Source: Mariannaea sp. PMI_226 (Eukaryota; Ascomycota; Sordariomycetes; Hypocreales; Nectriaceae). From it: a stretch of DNA of 64,000 nucleotides. The notes beneath the pieces were generated by a model. The model saw only the letters and a list, made by a program, of their open reading frames with translations, ran no database searches and was not told the origin of the DNA. Both the position numbers and the translations under genes were made by a program. Positions 11,211 to 23,481 of this stretch are shown here, one piece after another. The stretch covers positions 1,860,001 to 1,924,000 of the forward strand of contig JANFOG010000002.1 in NCBI GenBank assembly GCA_024336345.1. Direction: 5' to 3'. Position 1 is the stretch's first letter. Each line of letters begins with the position of its first letter.

Positions 11211-14200
11211 ATGTCAACTGCCAGATCCGAACACTTGACTCGCGGCTTTTCCTCTCAGTCTGCCAGTCAGCCCCGTTCTACCTCGCCCTCTACCAACAAC
11301 TCCCCAATCGATACTCCCCAATCATCCTCCAGGTCTCCCTTCGGAATGTCTACCGGTGGTCTCAACCCCTCTGGCAAAATGGCGAACAATTCGCGTTCCG
11401 GGGCTGGTTCTCCGTCGCACGACATGAGTGGCTCCAGCCGGCTGTTCTCCAAGAGGTTTGTGCATTGTCCTCTTCACTATTTTGTACCCAACCGCCTGAT
11501 TATGGCTCTTGCCATTACACATATACTGATTTCAAATCATGCAGAGCCCGAGAAATCCAAGCCCAAGAAGGTGTCTCGGGTATGCCGGGAAGCCTCTGGG
11601 GTGGCCCTCCCACCAGCGGAAACTCAACACCACTGCGCGAGAATATTCCCGAGTCTCCCACTGACGGTTTCCCGGACTTTGCCCAGCTGCCAACGCCTGA
11701 CACTATGCCTCACACTAGACGTGCTCGTGCTGGAACTGTCCCCTCTCGGTTTTCTCCAGGGGGCGCAGGCAACGGGCTCCTGAATGTCGCCAGCTTAGCT
11801 GCAAAATCGGCCAGGCCAACTCCATCTCAGAGCCCCTTCAACAAGTCGCCCAGCCCAAACCTGGAGCATCAGGAAAATCCGTCCAGCAACTCGACCCTCC
11901 TCTCGCGTCTACGTGCTGGTTCTATGCCTCAGAGAAGCCAGTTCGCTCCTATTCCTGGAACAAACTCCCCTTTCGGCCCCTCTATTTTTAGTAGTTGGAA
12001 CCCGGCTGGTGTTGGTCGAGAGCGGGCTTCTACTCTCGCAAGCATTGCCAGCGTCGGTTCGAACGGCCCAAGCTCTCCTGCCCAATCTCAATTTTCCAGG
12101 GAAGGTGGTGGCGATTCTGATGTTCACATGAGGACACTGGATTACCTTGGTCTTGCTGAGACACCTCAGCCCCCGCGCGCAACCCTGGCGACTCCTTACC
12201 TTGCCAACCTCGATTTCACGAAACAGGCCAGCCGTTTCCGATCCTACTCGGTCAACAACAAGGAGGAATATGCCGATGATGAAGATGACTATGAAGGTGA
12301 TCTCTCTGTCGACCCCCAGTACGTAGCCGTTCTCCAGGATCAGCTAGCTGCTACCAATGCTGCAATTCACAACCACAACTTGGCAGTCCAGGCTTTCGCT
12401 AATCAAGCCTCTGCTACTCGCCCTCGTGCCCGCACTGCTGGTGTTTTAGACACTCCTGGTAGACGATTGATGAGGACTTTCGTGTCTGGCAACAATGGCC
12501 TTCCCAATCCTATCGCCCCGGCCGAGATCCGTCTGCAGGATGAAAAGGATTACGAGGACCTTCCCCACGCCGTTGCTGGAATGAACTTGGGACGATCCAA
12601 CAGTCGCAATGCTGGACTGCTCAGTGCCGAGGAACAAGGCCTTGAGGGACCTACCAGCGCTCTGTGGCTTGGTAGCATTCCCACCTCCACAACCACATCC
12701 ACTCTGATCGAGATGTTCAAGTCTCATGGTCCTATTGTGTCTGCACGTGTTCTCACTCACAAGAACTGTGGCTTCGTTAATTTCGAGCGCATCGAGAGTG
12801 CAGTTAGTGCCAAGGCAAGCATGAATAGCAAAGAGATATTTCCTGGCGCCGGTCCTATTCGTATCAACTTTGCCAAGCCACCTTCGGCCTCCAACACCCC
12901 CGGCCATGACGGTGCATTCCCTTCTCCTAGCCCCGATCCCTTCGCCAAAGGACAGGATAACGGAGCTGGAAGCAATGCAGCCACTAGCGCGAGCGAGAAA
13001 ATTATTACTCCCGGTACCTCGAATGCCGCTCCCAAAATCGTTCCTCTGCGCGATTTGACCAATGACATTGTCGAGATTGTGAAGCAGTTCGGTGCTTCCG
13101 ATGAGGATAGGTATAGGATCTCACGAAACATCCAGTCTGCTATTCAATACAACGCCTTTGTGGATGAAATTCCGCCGATTCGTGAGCCTGCCCACACTCG
13201 AGTCCACGACGCCCCCAAACTTCGGGATATTCGCAAGCGGATCGACAACCAGAGCCTGACACAAACCGAGATCGAAAACATTGCCCTTGATATGCTCCCA
13301 GAGATCGCTGAGCTCTCCTCAGACTATCTGGGTAACACGGTAGTCCAGAAACTCTTTGAAAATTGCTCTGACAGTCTGCGTGACGACATGCTGGCCGAGA
13401 TCGCCCCTCACATGGCAGAGATTGGCGTGCACAAGAATGGCACTTGGGCCGCTCAGAAAATTATTGACGTGTGCAAAACACCCAGTCAGATGCAGACGAT
13501 TGTCGAGTATCTACGACCTTACACTATCCCCCTATTCCTAGACCAGTACGGCAACTATGTTCTCCAGGGTTGTCTCAAATTCGGCGCCCCTTACAACGAC
13601 TTCATCTTTGAGACGATGCTCAGCCGTATGTGGGAGGTCTCCCAAGGTCGATATGGTGCTCGTGCCATGCGAGCCTGCCTGGAGAGTCATCACGCTACGA
13701 AGGATCAACAACGAATGCTTGCCGCCACCATTGCCCTTCACAGTGTCCAGCTCGCTACCAACGCCAATGGTGCTCTCCTCCTGACGTGGTTCCTAGATAC
13801 ATGCACTTTCCCTCAACGCCGCACCGTCTTGTCCCCCCAACTTGTGCCTTACTTGGTCCATCTTTGCACACACAAAGTAGCTTACCTCACCGTCCTTAAG
13901 GTCATCAACCAGAAAGCCGAAGCCGATGCCCGAGACTTCATCCTCCAGGCGCTCTTCTTCACTCCTGGTGATCAAGTGTTGGAAGCTATTCTGAACGACC
14001 ATGCTTGTGGCGCAACTCTCATCTTCAAGGTGTTGACAACTCCCTTCTTTGACGAGTCTATCCGCACGCAGGTTGTTGAGAACGTGAAGAATGTCTTGAT
14101 CCGCATCAAAGCGCAACCAAGCCAAGGTTACAAGCGTCTCATGGATGAGGTTGGTCTTTCGACCCGGAACCCAGGCAACAACCGTGATGCCAGCACCCAC

Positions 14201-14824
14201 TCGGAGCAACGCCAGCGACCTGCTTCGCGACAGGCAAATACCAATGGCCATCACCCTCAGTCTGCCCATTCCAACAAGCCCTTCTATAACCCTATCAACC
14301 AGTCCAATAACCCCCCTGGATTTGACATGAGCTATAACAATCAGAGAGGTGATAACGCAGACAACGGCGTCCAGTCTTTCCCCGCATTCAATCAGGGCAT
14401 GATGTTCAATGCACCTACCGGTCCAATTGCCGCAGCCAATTTACAACAGCTTCAGTTTCAACAAAACATGATGAACCGAGGACCCCCTCCTATGAACTAC
14501 AATTTCCCTCCCATGCAGGCTGGTTTCGCTGGTTACAACGGACCTACTCCGCAAATGGACCAATTCCGCCAACAAAACATGTCCAATGGCAGCCCAGTTC
14601 AGCCTCCCTCTTCGCAGATGCCTCAGATGCCCGCTGGCCAGACTCCCTTCGCGCCACCAGGATTCGGTATGAGCATGGGAAGCTATGGCTACGGCAACAT
14701 GGGTGGCATGCCCAACATGGGATACATGCAGCAGGAGCAGGGCAACCCTAGACGCGGCCGCGTAAGTTACATGCCCCTTTATTCCTAAATATACTTTGAG
14801 TCTAACACAGTACCATAGCGATGA
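11211..14824 (+). CDS. Pumilio/PUF-family RNA-binding protein with RRM (Jsn1/Puf1-Puf2 type)
   Basis: Exons 11211-11455, 11545-14761 and 14819-14824 give 1155 residues. The N-terminal third is Ser/Pro-rich and probably disordered. An RRM spans about 454-525 (ALWLGSIP opening strand; CGFVNFERI as the RNP1-like strand). A PUM-homology region spans about 640-955, with repeat cores such as LGNTVVQKL, NGTWAAQKI and YGNYVLQGC. The tail is rich in Asn, Gln, Met, Gly and Pro. RRM plus a PUM domain of non-standard length is the layout of yeast Jsn1/Puf1 and Puf2, which bind 3' UTRs of mRNAs, many encoding membrane proteins. The start is the ATG at 11211, since the frame upstream has no other ATG. The last exon adds one Arg codon and the stop. 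Regulation by uORF is possible. Confidence 0.9.
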
Positions 14825-16694
14825 TTGAAGACGCGGCATCACGACATGTTGCAGAATGCAACATGCAAGTTCTATTCTTAGACGAATCTATTGACAGTTT
14901 TTCTCGCTTTATCGGGCCATTTCCGGCACAATATGCCATGAGGAGTTGGGGGAACATGTATGGTTTATCAATCGGAGACAAGACATGGCTATTTTGACGG
15001 CCGCTTTGTCATGATGGTCTGGTCAGGCCGGGTATTCTCTGTACAACTTGGATGCCCCATCCCTTTACTTCTATACTTCGTCTTTGTCACTTTTGCTCAC
15101 GGCGCACACGCTTCAAGCAGGCCTTTGGACGTTTTTGTACGTTGTTCCCTGGCAAAGGACGAAGAGGAAGCACTTGTTTTTTATCTTTATTTTTTTTTCA
15201 ACGATTGAACGAACTTGCGGCAAGGAAGAAGAGAAAGAAAGAATAAAACCATGGCATGGCAACCTCGTTTGGCGACTAACGGCCCGGGCTGGCTTTGGCA
15301 TGTTCCACTCATGTGTAAACAGCTTTGCGGTCCCATCTCCTTTCACAGATGAATGCTCATCAATTCTCTGACTGTACTCTGCGAGGGTCTCTGACCTCGA
15401 CCAAATTGGAACTTCACCACGACTTGATCGGCCAGATGAGAGGAGGGGTATGATGAAGGGGTTGCTCAGTGCCATCAACATGGTGGCATTGCGGAAACTC
15501 TTGTTTTCCTGAGATTTTGGGGGGGGCAACACATACGAAAAGGGTTCCTTATATTGAGAACGCTGCTTGCTAGCTATTCCCCGTCGAGGATTGTATATTA
15601 TCATGGACTATAAAAAAGAGAGAAAAAGAGGCCATTTGGACTCATTTGACGACTTTAATTAAATTTATCTGTTTGATCTTAGTTTTACCAAGCCAGTACG
15701 TATCACTTAAAGTGAATGAATATTGTGTGAGAATCCGAGCAGATTTTTTCAAACTTGGAGAGGATCATCCCATGGTCTCTGCTATATGATTTTGGAAACG
15801 TTTGTCCTGCATCAACATATAGACGTTTCATAGCAAGCAATAGCTCATATGGTTATAATCTCCATTGGGTTGTCTTTCGGACCTCTGCCAAATATAATAT
15901 AATCTTCTTCATTCTTCTCAACTTTCCATCCTCACGCTGCCTTGCTTCCTCCATCAATGGTATCAAGAAAACAGTTCCACCTGCCCAATCCATCCATCCA
16001 CCTAATGTATGATACAACAAGAGATAAAAAATAAAAAGGAGACAAAAAATTTGAGTCACCATGTTCCATTCGCCCACCCTCGTCCCTTGCCCTCGCAGCG
16101 TTCCGCTCCGGGTTTACTAGGAATGCTGTACCAAGCCCAGGGAAGCCTATTGGAAATCCACCTGCCAGACGTGTTCCTCAGAGGCGAGGACCACAAGTAG
16201 GGCAAACAAGTCGGAAGCTTGCGTAATAAAGGACAAGCAAACCCTTCTTCACTTCCTACGCACAGGGGCGGACGCGACTTTGGCCATGACAAGAAAGGAG
16301 GGGGGGAGAGAGCAAAGAAATAGCCAGAACCATAACAAGGAAAACTGTGGACGGAGTAATGGGAGCAGCCGAATCATCTCTATACCGTGGTCATGATTGA
16401 AATACAAAAACAAGAGATAAAAAAGGAAACAAACGCAGAAAAGAAAGGACCTCAAACTCCTGTTTTCGTGGCCAAGAATCTGATAGCCCATAGAGTAACG
16501 AACAAGGAAAACGGAGAGCATGTGTGTGATGTTGCGCCAAGAGCAGGAAGGAATTTGGGCAAAAAGGAAAAAGACTCATACAACTTCTATATGGGAAACA
16601 TGGGGTATGTTGTAGTTAAAACAAGTGCCACGTCATTTTCTTTATGGCGGAAACAGAAGAAAAGGAGACAAGAAAGGGGGGGTGTTGAGGGTTG
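14825..16694. other. Convergent 3' region between the PUF and Rco1-like genes
   Basis: No gene is seen. Both flanking genes end here, so it should hold two 3' UTRs and their polyadenylation signals. A/T-rich patches occur at about 15185-15200, 15600-15670 and 16010-16050. Longer open frames on the minus strand (for example 15113-15604) have no recognisable domain and lie opposite the PUF 3' UTR. Confidence 0.6.
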
Positions 16695-19600
16695 CTAATC
16701 AAGGTCCATGGGACCTTCAAGGTGGTCAGCGGTTGCGGGAGATGTAGGCTCCCTGACCGAAGTTGGCGTCATTTTGCCAGTAGCCTCGATGACGGATTCC
16801 TCAGGTGACAGTATGTTAGGAAGCTCAGTTCCACGCTCGAACATGGCCGCCGTGATAGTTGAAGGCGGTGCTTCGCCGAGAATCTCACGGACACGAGCTG
16901 ACATGGCATCCATCTGAGCAAGTAGGGCTCGAAGTCCAATCTTGTCATTGTCTGTCAGGCTTCCTGTGGCAAAGTTGTCTGCACTGTTCTTGGCCATCAA
17001 AGTTACGACATTAGGGTCCGCATTTTGCTGTACATGTTGTCAGGTAATCAGATTGATGGTGAGAGGCGGCTAAATCAAGTCAAACTTACCAGAAGCGCCA
17101 AAACCAACTGATCAATATTGTCCGATTTGGACACCTTCATGCTGTTCAAGGCCAGAGATACTTGTATCTCCTCGACAGTCCTCTGTACATCAGAGCCTCT
17201 AATGGGACGGTTGGAGCCGTCAACAGGCATGGGTAAGTACCCTACCCATCGCTGTTCATCACGGTTCGGTCCGTAACCGGCTCCCTCGCGCCGTAGCCTA
17301 TGAAGCAAAAAAGATCAAACGGTTAGGTCGAACGACGCACGGCAACTGTATGGTTGTGATAGTGTATCAACTTACTGCTCTATAAAATCCAGAACAATGC
17401 CATGGGCTTCGAGAGTCTGCTTTCGGCCATATGAAACTGGGTCCGGCCAGCCGGTGTTGTTATCTTGTTCAGGCTCTCCAGACCAACCCACTTCGATAAA
17501 CCCGTTGTTCTTAAGGCCCCGGGAAAAGGCAGGAGTGATGGCTGGGCTATCTTTGATCTTGCGGAACCGATGAGCTGGTGCGAGACGCTGAGCTTGGGAC
17601 CAGAGCTCATCGACATGCAGAGGACACTTCCAGGTCTTAGGCGGAGGCGGCATTGCCAGCGGAGGATCCAGGCAGTCGAGGTGCCAATGCGAAGGGCAGA
17701 CACTACACGACATTATCGCACGCACGTCAGTGGCAGACTTCTGGCAGCCGTGACAGAGTACAGGTTGGCCGTCTTCCCGCTGTCTAAAGAAGTCGACGAC
17801 CTCTTCATAGCCCGGTCTCTTCCTAAAGGTTCGCCTTCGTGTTAGATTTTTCTTTCTTTGTTCGTTGCAGCATCGTTCATGTATACTACAAGCGAGTCGC
17901 CAAGTTTCGACTTACTTGGTTGGCTTGGAGGTAGAGACCTCCTCGTACTCCCCATCAGCACCAGCCTTGACACCCTCGAAGCGCTCCTGAAGTGCTTTGG
18001 GTAGGCTAAAAGATCGAGGAATGCATCTGTCAAGATGAGACAGTGCGGTAGCAAAGACGCCACTGTACCTCTGCAGTCGCGAGGGAAATCTCTTGCAGTA
18101 GCATTCATTACAGAACCATTCGTCAGGCAGAGGATCAGACCGGGACATGCCTACGCATTCGAAATGGAATGACCGAGGGCAGCCATCACAGCAGACGACA
18201 TCACCAGCAGCACCGCAGGCGGAACAGTCCTCTTCATTGTCAGTCGCCTAAAAACCGCCATGCTGTCAGCTTCCACGATCACACTTCACGCGTTGGAAGA
18301 AGGGGGGAGGGGGCTGGAAAAGCGGATCTGCAGGGGGCGGCCAAAATTGCAGCGCTCTAGTGATCCCATCCATCCCCTGGCCTGGGAGGCAGTCAACCCG
18401 AAAAAAAAAACCGGCACCACCATCTAGCACGCCTTTGGCTGAGGTGATTATGCTGCTCAGGTTTTCCAGCCCCGAGAAAAAAAAAAGTAGAAATGCCGAA
18501 GTAGTGTAGATAAACACCAGGTGTGCTCCTCATCGACATGTCCACAGAAAGATTGCACGTACCTGATCTCTTGAAGTGCCACCTGCTGCAGATGAATCAC
18601 CATTAGACCGAGGAAGTCCAGCGGCCGTGCCTCCTCTCTTTTTCACGGGCCTAAAACAACAGAATATTAGGTCAGCTCGTGTCACATCAGGTATTTTTGA
18701 GGCTCAGGAGATCCCTCAGGGGGTAGATAGTGATGCCATAGGGGAATGAAAACGCGTGAAAACTCTCAACGCGGATGCACGTGTGTAGCCTCAAAATGAG
18801 ATGAGATGGGATCGCGGCCACACACGCGAACTACTTGCATGACCGAATCTCTCCAACTGCAGAACACAGCTGAAAGTAGTTGACAGTGCTTTGGATATAG
18901 AGACGCGACCTTGTTGCATCAAAGGGTTTAGCTGGGTTATGGGAAGAGACTTACGAGGACTTAACACGAAGACCCGATCGTTGCTTCTTGGCTGGCCGCA
19001 AGGTAGGCGTGACCGCTCGCGATCCAACCGTAGAGCTACCTTCTCCAGTGAAGGACCAGGCGACGGGTGATACTGCGATGTCTGGTTCATCATGAGGTCT
19101 CTTGCTAGCAGACCGCGTTGACCGTGTGGTGGGTGGGACGCCGATGGACTGGCGCGTCTTTCTCCCCTTCTTGACCGGCGTCACAGGCTGCTCTTCGCTT
19201 GTGCCGCGAACTGAACTCTCCTCAGCTGTGACGCTGCCGACGAAGCGTCGCGCTTCCCTCCTCCTCTCCCAGAAGTTCGCCGGGTACTCGTCGGGAGTGC
19301 CAGGCCCTGCTCCTGGCGTAGGTGTCTTGCCCTTGGTCGTCCTGGATGACTTGGTGGACTGGTCTGGAAGTAGTAGCGCAGCGGAAACCCTGCCCGGCAT
19401 GCTGGCACTTGCACTGGCATGAGCTGCAGAGTTGTTGGATGAGATGACTTGTTGTGTGGAAGAGTTTAATGCGGATGGGCTGGATTTGGATTGCCTGGAC
19501 TTGGAGGCGAGTGATTTGCGGCGAGTCGTGATTGGCTGGGATTTTGGCGCATCACTTGAGTCGGGTCCAGGCCGGTTGGTCCTCGCTCGGCGGCCAGGGC

Positions 19601-21050
19601 TGATGCTGGCGACGCTCACCTCGGGCGACGACAGGCTCATGGCAGAAGATAGAGACGAGTCGCTCGAGGCAGAGTCGCGTCGAGGCCGATCACGCGAAGG
19701 GGTTCCAGGCTCGCCGTTGAGGCCGTTTCGATTGCGGCTGCGGTTTCCATTGACGTTGGCGGTGGCACTGGCATTAGCACTGGCATTAGCACTGCTATCA
19801 GCATCGGCAGCGGTAGTAGTGCCTGTGTTGCTGGGCCCCGACGCCATTTTTTGGGGGGTGTCGCGGGTGGCGTGGGACTGGGCATGGGAGTGCGAGTGGG
19901 AGCGGGAGTGGGTATTGCCAGAGTGCGACGTTTTGGCCCTTTTGGATGCCCGCTCTTCCGGCTGTGGTGCCTCCATCCGGTTCTCCTTTTGAGCTTCGTC
20001 CTTCTCTCTGTCTTGGTTCTGGTTGTCGTTCTGGTTGTCGTTCTGGTCCAGACTTGATTTCTGGTTTGAACGCAAGAGCTTGCCATAAGGCGCCATCTTG
20101 GGCTTGTGAGGTGGGAACCGGTTGTTAGTAGACGGGGGTATGAAATAGTAGCAACCCCGGTCGTCCTTCTTCCCTTCACGCTTCTTCTCCTCCATTTGAT
20201 TCGAGAACTTTCGCATGGTTGCTGTATCAGCAGTCTGGTTGAAAACATCCTCAATCATTGCCACAAACGCAGGGTCGTGCGAGTTTTCGTCATAGAGGGT
20301 CCTGAGCGCCCACGCAGTTGGGTATCGGTAGTGTTTGAGTGCTTCATCCACGGCTGATTCAATGACCTTGTCGGTAAACTCTTTGTCTTGTGGTTCGGCG
20401 CGTGTTGATTGCCCTTCTTCGTTTGCTTCCTTTTCTTTGAGGGGCTTAGTTTCTTTGGGCGAAACGGGCTTCATGGCCGACGTCATGGAGCTCCTTCGAC
20501 CTCCAGACGACCGGCGAGTGTGTCTTCCCAGGGATGCGCGAGCTGACTGACGACGTTTCTGCTGCGGCTTGGGATGGTAATCCTCATCTTCGTCATCATC
20601 ATCCGCTGGGATTTTGACGGCGATGGACTTCCGGCGTGGCGGTGTGGAGGGATCGGTGGGAGGGTGAGGGGGTGATGCAGAGGCTGGGGCCTCGGGAGCG
20701 GGCTCTGAGGCAGAATTTGCAGCATTCCCGCCCGACGGCCTCAAAATGATCTTTCGAACGGAGGAGCCTGTCTCAGAGCTCGACTTCTTGCTCTTAGGAA
20801 GGACTCCAAGGGGTGCCATGTTCTCGACGACGCCATATCTCACCAGACCGTCATCCTCAAAGCTAGCTTTGGCTTGGACGGTAGGCTCTAGCCATCGCTG
20901 CATGAAGTCCCTGGAAGCCTTTGTGGTTGACGATGAAGACTTTGAGTGATCGTTTGAACCATTTCCATTTCCATTTCCGTTGCCATTCACGGGCTGAGCT
21001 GGGCTCGAAAAACGAGAACGCGCAGCTCCTCGCGTGTTGGAAGAAATCAT
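16695..21050 (-). CDS. rco1: Rco1-like double PHD-finger protein (Rpd3S histone deacetylase subunit)
   Basis: Six exons on the minus strand: 21050-18955, 18650-18563, 18247-17916, 17822-17376, 17297-17090 and 17027-16695, giving 1167 residues. All phases join. The long first exon is low-complexity (Ser, Asn, Lys, acidic) with a RWLEP motif near residue 53. PHD finger 1 has C736, C739, C748, C751, H756, C759, C774, C777. PHD finger 2 has C862, C865, C878, C881, H886, C889, C905, H908, including HWHLDCLDPPLA. The spacer has a GADGEYEE motif as in yeast Rco1. Known role: in Rpd3S, Rco1 with Eaf3 recognises nucleosomes in transcribed genes and represses cryptic initiation. ATG 21050 was chosen because the in-frame ATG at 21179 seems to lie inside a 5' leader intron (GTAAAT donor, CTAAC, CAG acceptor). 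Confidence 0.88.
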
Positions 21051-23481
21051 GGTGCTGGGGCTGTCTGGTTTCGCCCCTGGGCCACGGGGACGGGCAGCGC
21101 ACCTCTTCAGGTCTGTGAGAGTGTTAGCGGACTGCGCAAGCAACGCGTGAGGAAAGGGGATATGTGCAAAAACACTCATTTACCAGGTTCTTGGGCTGCA
21201 GCATGGAATATCTGCTGCAGATTCGCGTCTTGTCCAGGAGAGAACGCGGTTTCGTTTGAAGGAAAAAGGAAAAAGGTAAGGGTGGGTGAGGAAGGGCTCC
21301 CTGGAAGTGAAGTGCAGTTGGGTGATGGTAGAGCGAAACAGGCGTCGGAGGAGGCGGCGGGCATGGGCGTATGGGCGTGGGCGTGTGTCGGACAAGGAGG
21401 GAGGGGCAACTGGCACTCAGTACCACGAACAGCCAGCCCCCAGATGTTCAAGCAGAGCACAAGGGAGCATCCTGCAGCTATCATTTGTTATTGAGGGGGT
21501 TGCTACAAATACTTTCAAGCATAAGGCACTCATATACTTGTGTCTATCTCTTCATCTTCTTCCCTTTTTTCAATAACTTTTTTTCTCTTGGTAAGGCAAC
21601 CGGGGGTTGCATAGGCCGGACGTGCATAGCACAACACACGTCGAGATGCATATATTGACTGAAAAAAATGGGCTGCATAGTGAGTGAGTGGCTGGGACAA
21701 TGGGTCATGATGGATGAAGGAATCTGACCCAGTACTGAATGGGTTCACCGGGCCTCCTTTTTTAATTGTTTTTCTTCTTGAAATTTTTTTTTCCCTTTTC
21801 TTTGACACTATTCATCCCCTGTTGCCTACTTACTTACCTACCTACCTACCTAAGGATTCATATATTCCTACTACTTATATCGAACTTAGGAGATTATCAC
21901 TATCAATCAATCCCTTAGACAACCAGAGTAATATAGCTGTTACTGAACTAAAAATTTATCTACTGGCCCTTATATATCGATGGCGGTATCGTTAACAGCT
22001 GCCTACACCCATTCGGGGCTCCCCAGGTAAGATACGTAAGGTAGGCAGCCGGTACTGTAGGTATACTCTTGGGCCATATAATTTGCTTGGTGGCCCCGAA
22101 CTTCGTGCTTCTGCATTCTTTGCCTCCTCGGCTGTCGACTACCAACTTACACAACTGCCTGTCAATATCGGAGACATTCAATTCAATCTCGAAATTATTA
22201 TTCATCAGCATGTAGATAGACAGATAAATACCCAGGTATTTACCTACCTGCCTTAAGCATATACCTACCGTGCGTGGTATGTGTACCCGCATTCTCGTGT
22301 TCCCATCCGCCTCATCATATATTCGCACAAAAGAGGTTTTGATCACGGACTCACTTTCGAGGCTTCGAGTCAATCAAATATTCAGTAGCCTGCATACGAA
22401 GAGCCGGGTATCCATTGATCAATCCAATGCAGCTTCATTCAGTAGATTCAGTTCGCATTCACGTCGAGGACGTGTCATCACGACTCAAAATGTGGTCAAG
22501 AAGCACCCGCATTTCCCAGCAAGTTGGCACAATCACCCACTCACGCATCTGCAAACACAAAACCACCCACTCACACGGTCACGCATCCGCCCACGCACAC
22601 ATATTCATGCCCACACCCGCTGGCCAAGTACACACGTACCAGGAGGGGTAAGACGTGGGATGAATGGCGTTTTTAGTTCATTGGGGAGTGCGCAGTGGGA
22701 GAGAGAAAGCCACTCACCAGCTCTTGTCTAGAACCTGCAACGCGTTGTATCGGGTCCTTCAAAATCGACCAACCCCAGTCTGTCGACTCTTATCCCTTCG
22801 CCTTATCATCTCATACACTTGCCTTGTTCAATCGGTGCTGATCTCATCGGCAGTCCGCGGGTTTTGGCCGCCTTTGGGCTGGCTTTTGCCTTCTCCTCGA
22901 TCGTTTCATCTCGTCTCTCATATCATTCATGACTCATCATCCATCCCACGACTGTTGCATCTGTCATGTGCCTCTGGGAGCTCGATTCTGATTCACGCAT
23001 GATCCATTCCTTCACGCACAATCACCAACAGACTCTCTCGTTGACCCCTTCCCAATCGGAGCTCGCGTTGTGAACCCGGATCAGGCATATTTCAAATCAG
23101 GCACTGGAGCATTCAATATGGAAGGGGAAACAACTTGTCAGTTCCGGGCCGTTTGCTTCTACCGTACTTCGTCCTCCGTATTTACCAGTCCTTTGCTCAA
23201 CTACCTTTAGTTAACACGGCCGGGGGGCGGTTCTATTTTTCCCCAGGGAGAGCTCTGGTGTCCCTGGCAGGCAGCCCTCATTGATCAGCTAGCCAGACGC
23301 CACGAAAGGCTCCTAAACCAACGATGACAGCCACCCCCAACTGATACGGCCTCCTTGGCCCAACTTCAAACATATTTGGAAGCGATTTTATTTTCTGCCT
23401 CTTTTGCCCCCCTTCAAACGCCATTCAGGTTTGCTGGATTCTCTCGGCCCTCTGAACCATCGGTCTCATCATCCGTCTCAT
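21051..23481. other. Promoter of the Rco1-like gene and 3' side of the PA2G4-like gene
   Basis: No gene is visible. About 21123-21178 looks like a leader intron of the Rco1-like gene on the minus strand. A CCTA/ACCT repeat lies at 21836-21853. The interval 22500-22640 is rich in CAC triplets and in CACCCAC-type words. The 153-codon frame at 22270-22731 lacks any domain and crosses this simple sequence, so it is not called. Confidence 0.55.
21836..21853. repeat. Tetranucleotide ACCT repeat
   Basis: Four to five tandem ACCT units, like those at 62801-62828. This unit is the half-site of the dispersed TAGGTACCTA motif, so it may be a source or product of those elements. Confidence 0.7.

Noticed and set aside
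15113..15604. 163-codon minus-strand open frame
   Set aside because: It lies opposite the PUF 3' UTR, has no domain, and its composition follows A/T runs in the DNA.
16695..18148. Separate small PHD-finger genes downstream of the Rco1-like frame
   Set aside because: Good donors and acceptors with matching phases join all segments into one protein, and the order matches the Rco1 family.
21124..21179. Longer N-terminus of the Rco1-like protein from ATG 21179
   Set aside because: The segment is bounded by GTAAAT and CTAAC...CAG, so it looks like a leader intron. Splicing it leaves ATG 21050 as the natural start.
22270..22731. 153-codon + strand open frame
   Set aside because: It crosses CAC-rich simple sequence, gives a His/Thr-rich product with no domain, and has no supporting splice or context signals.
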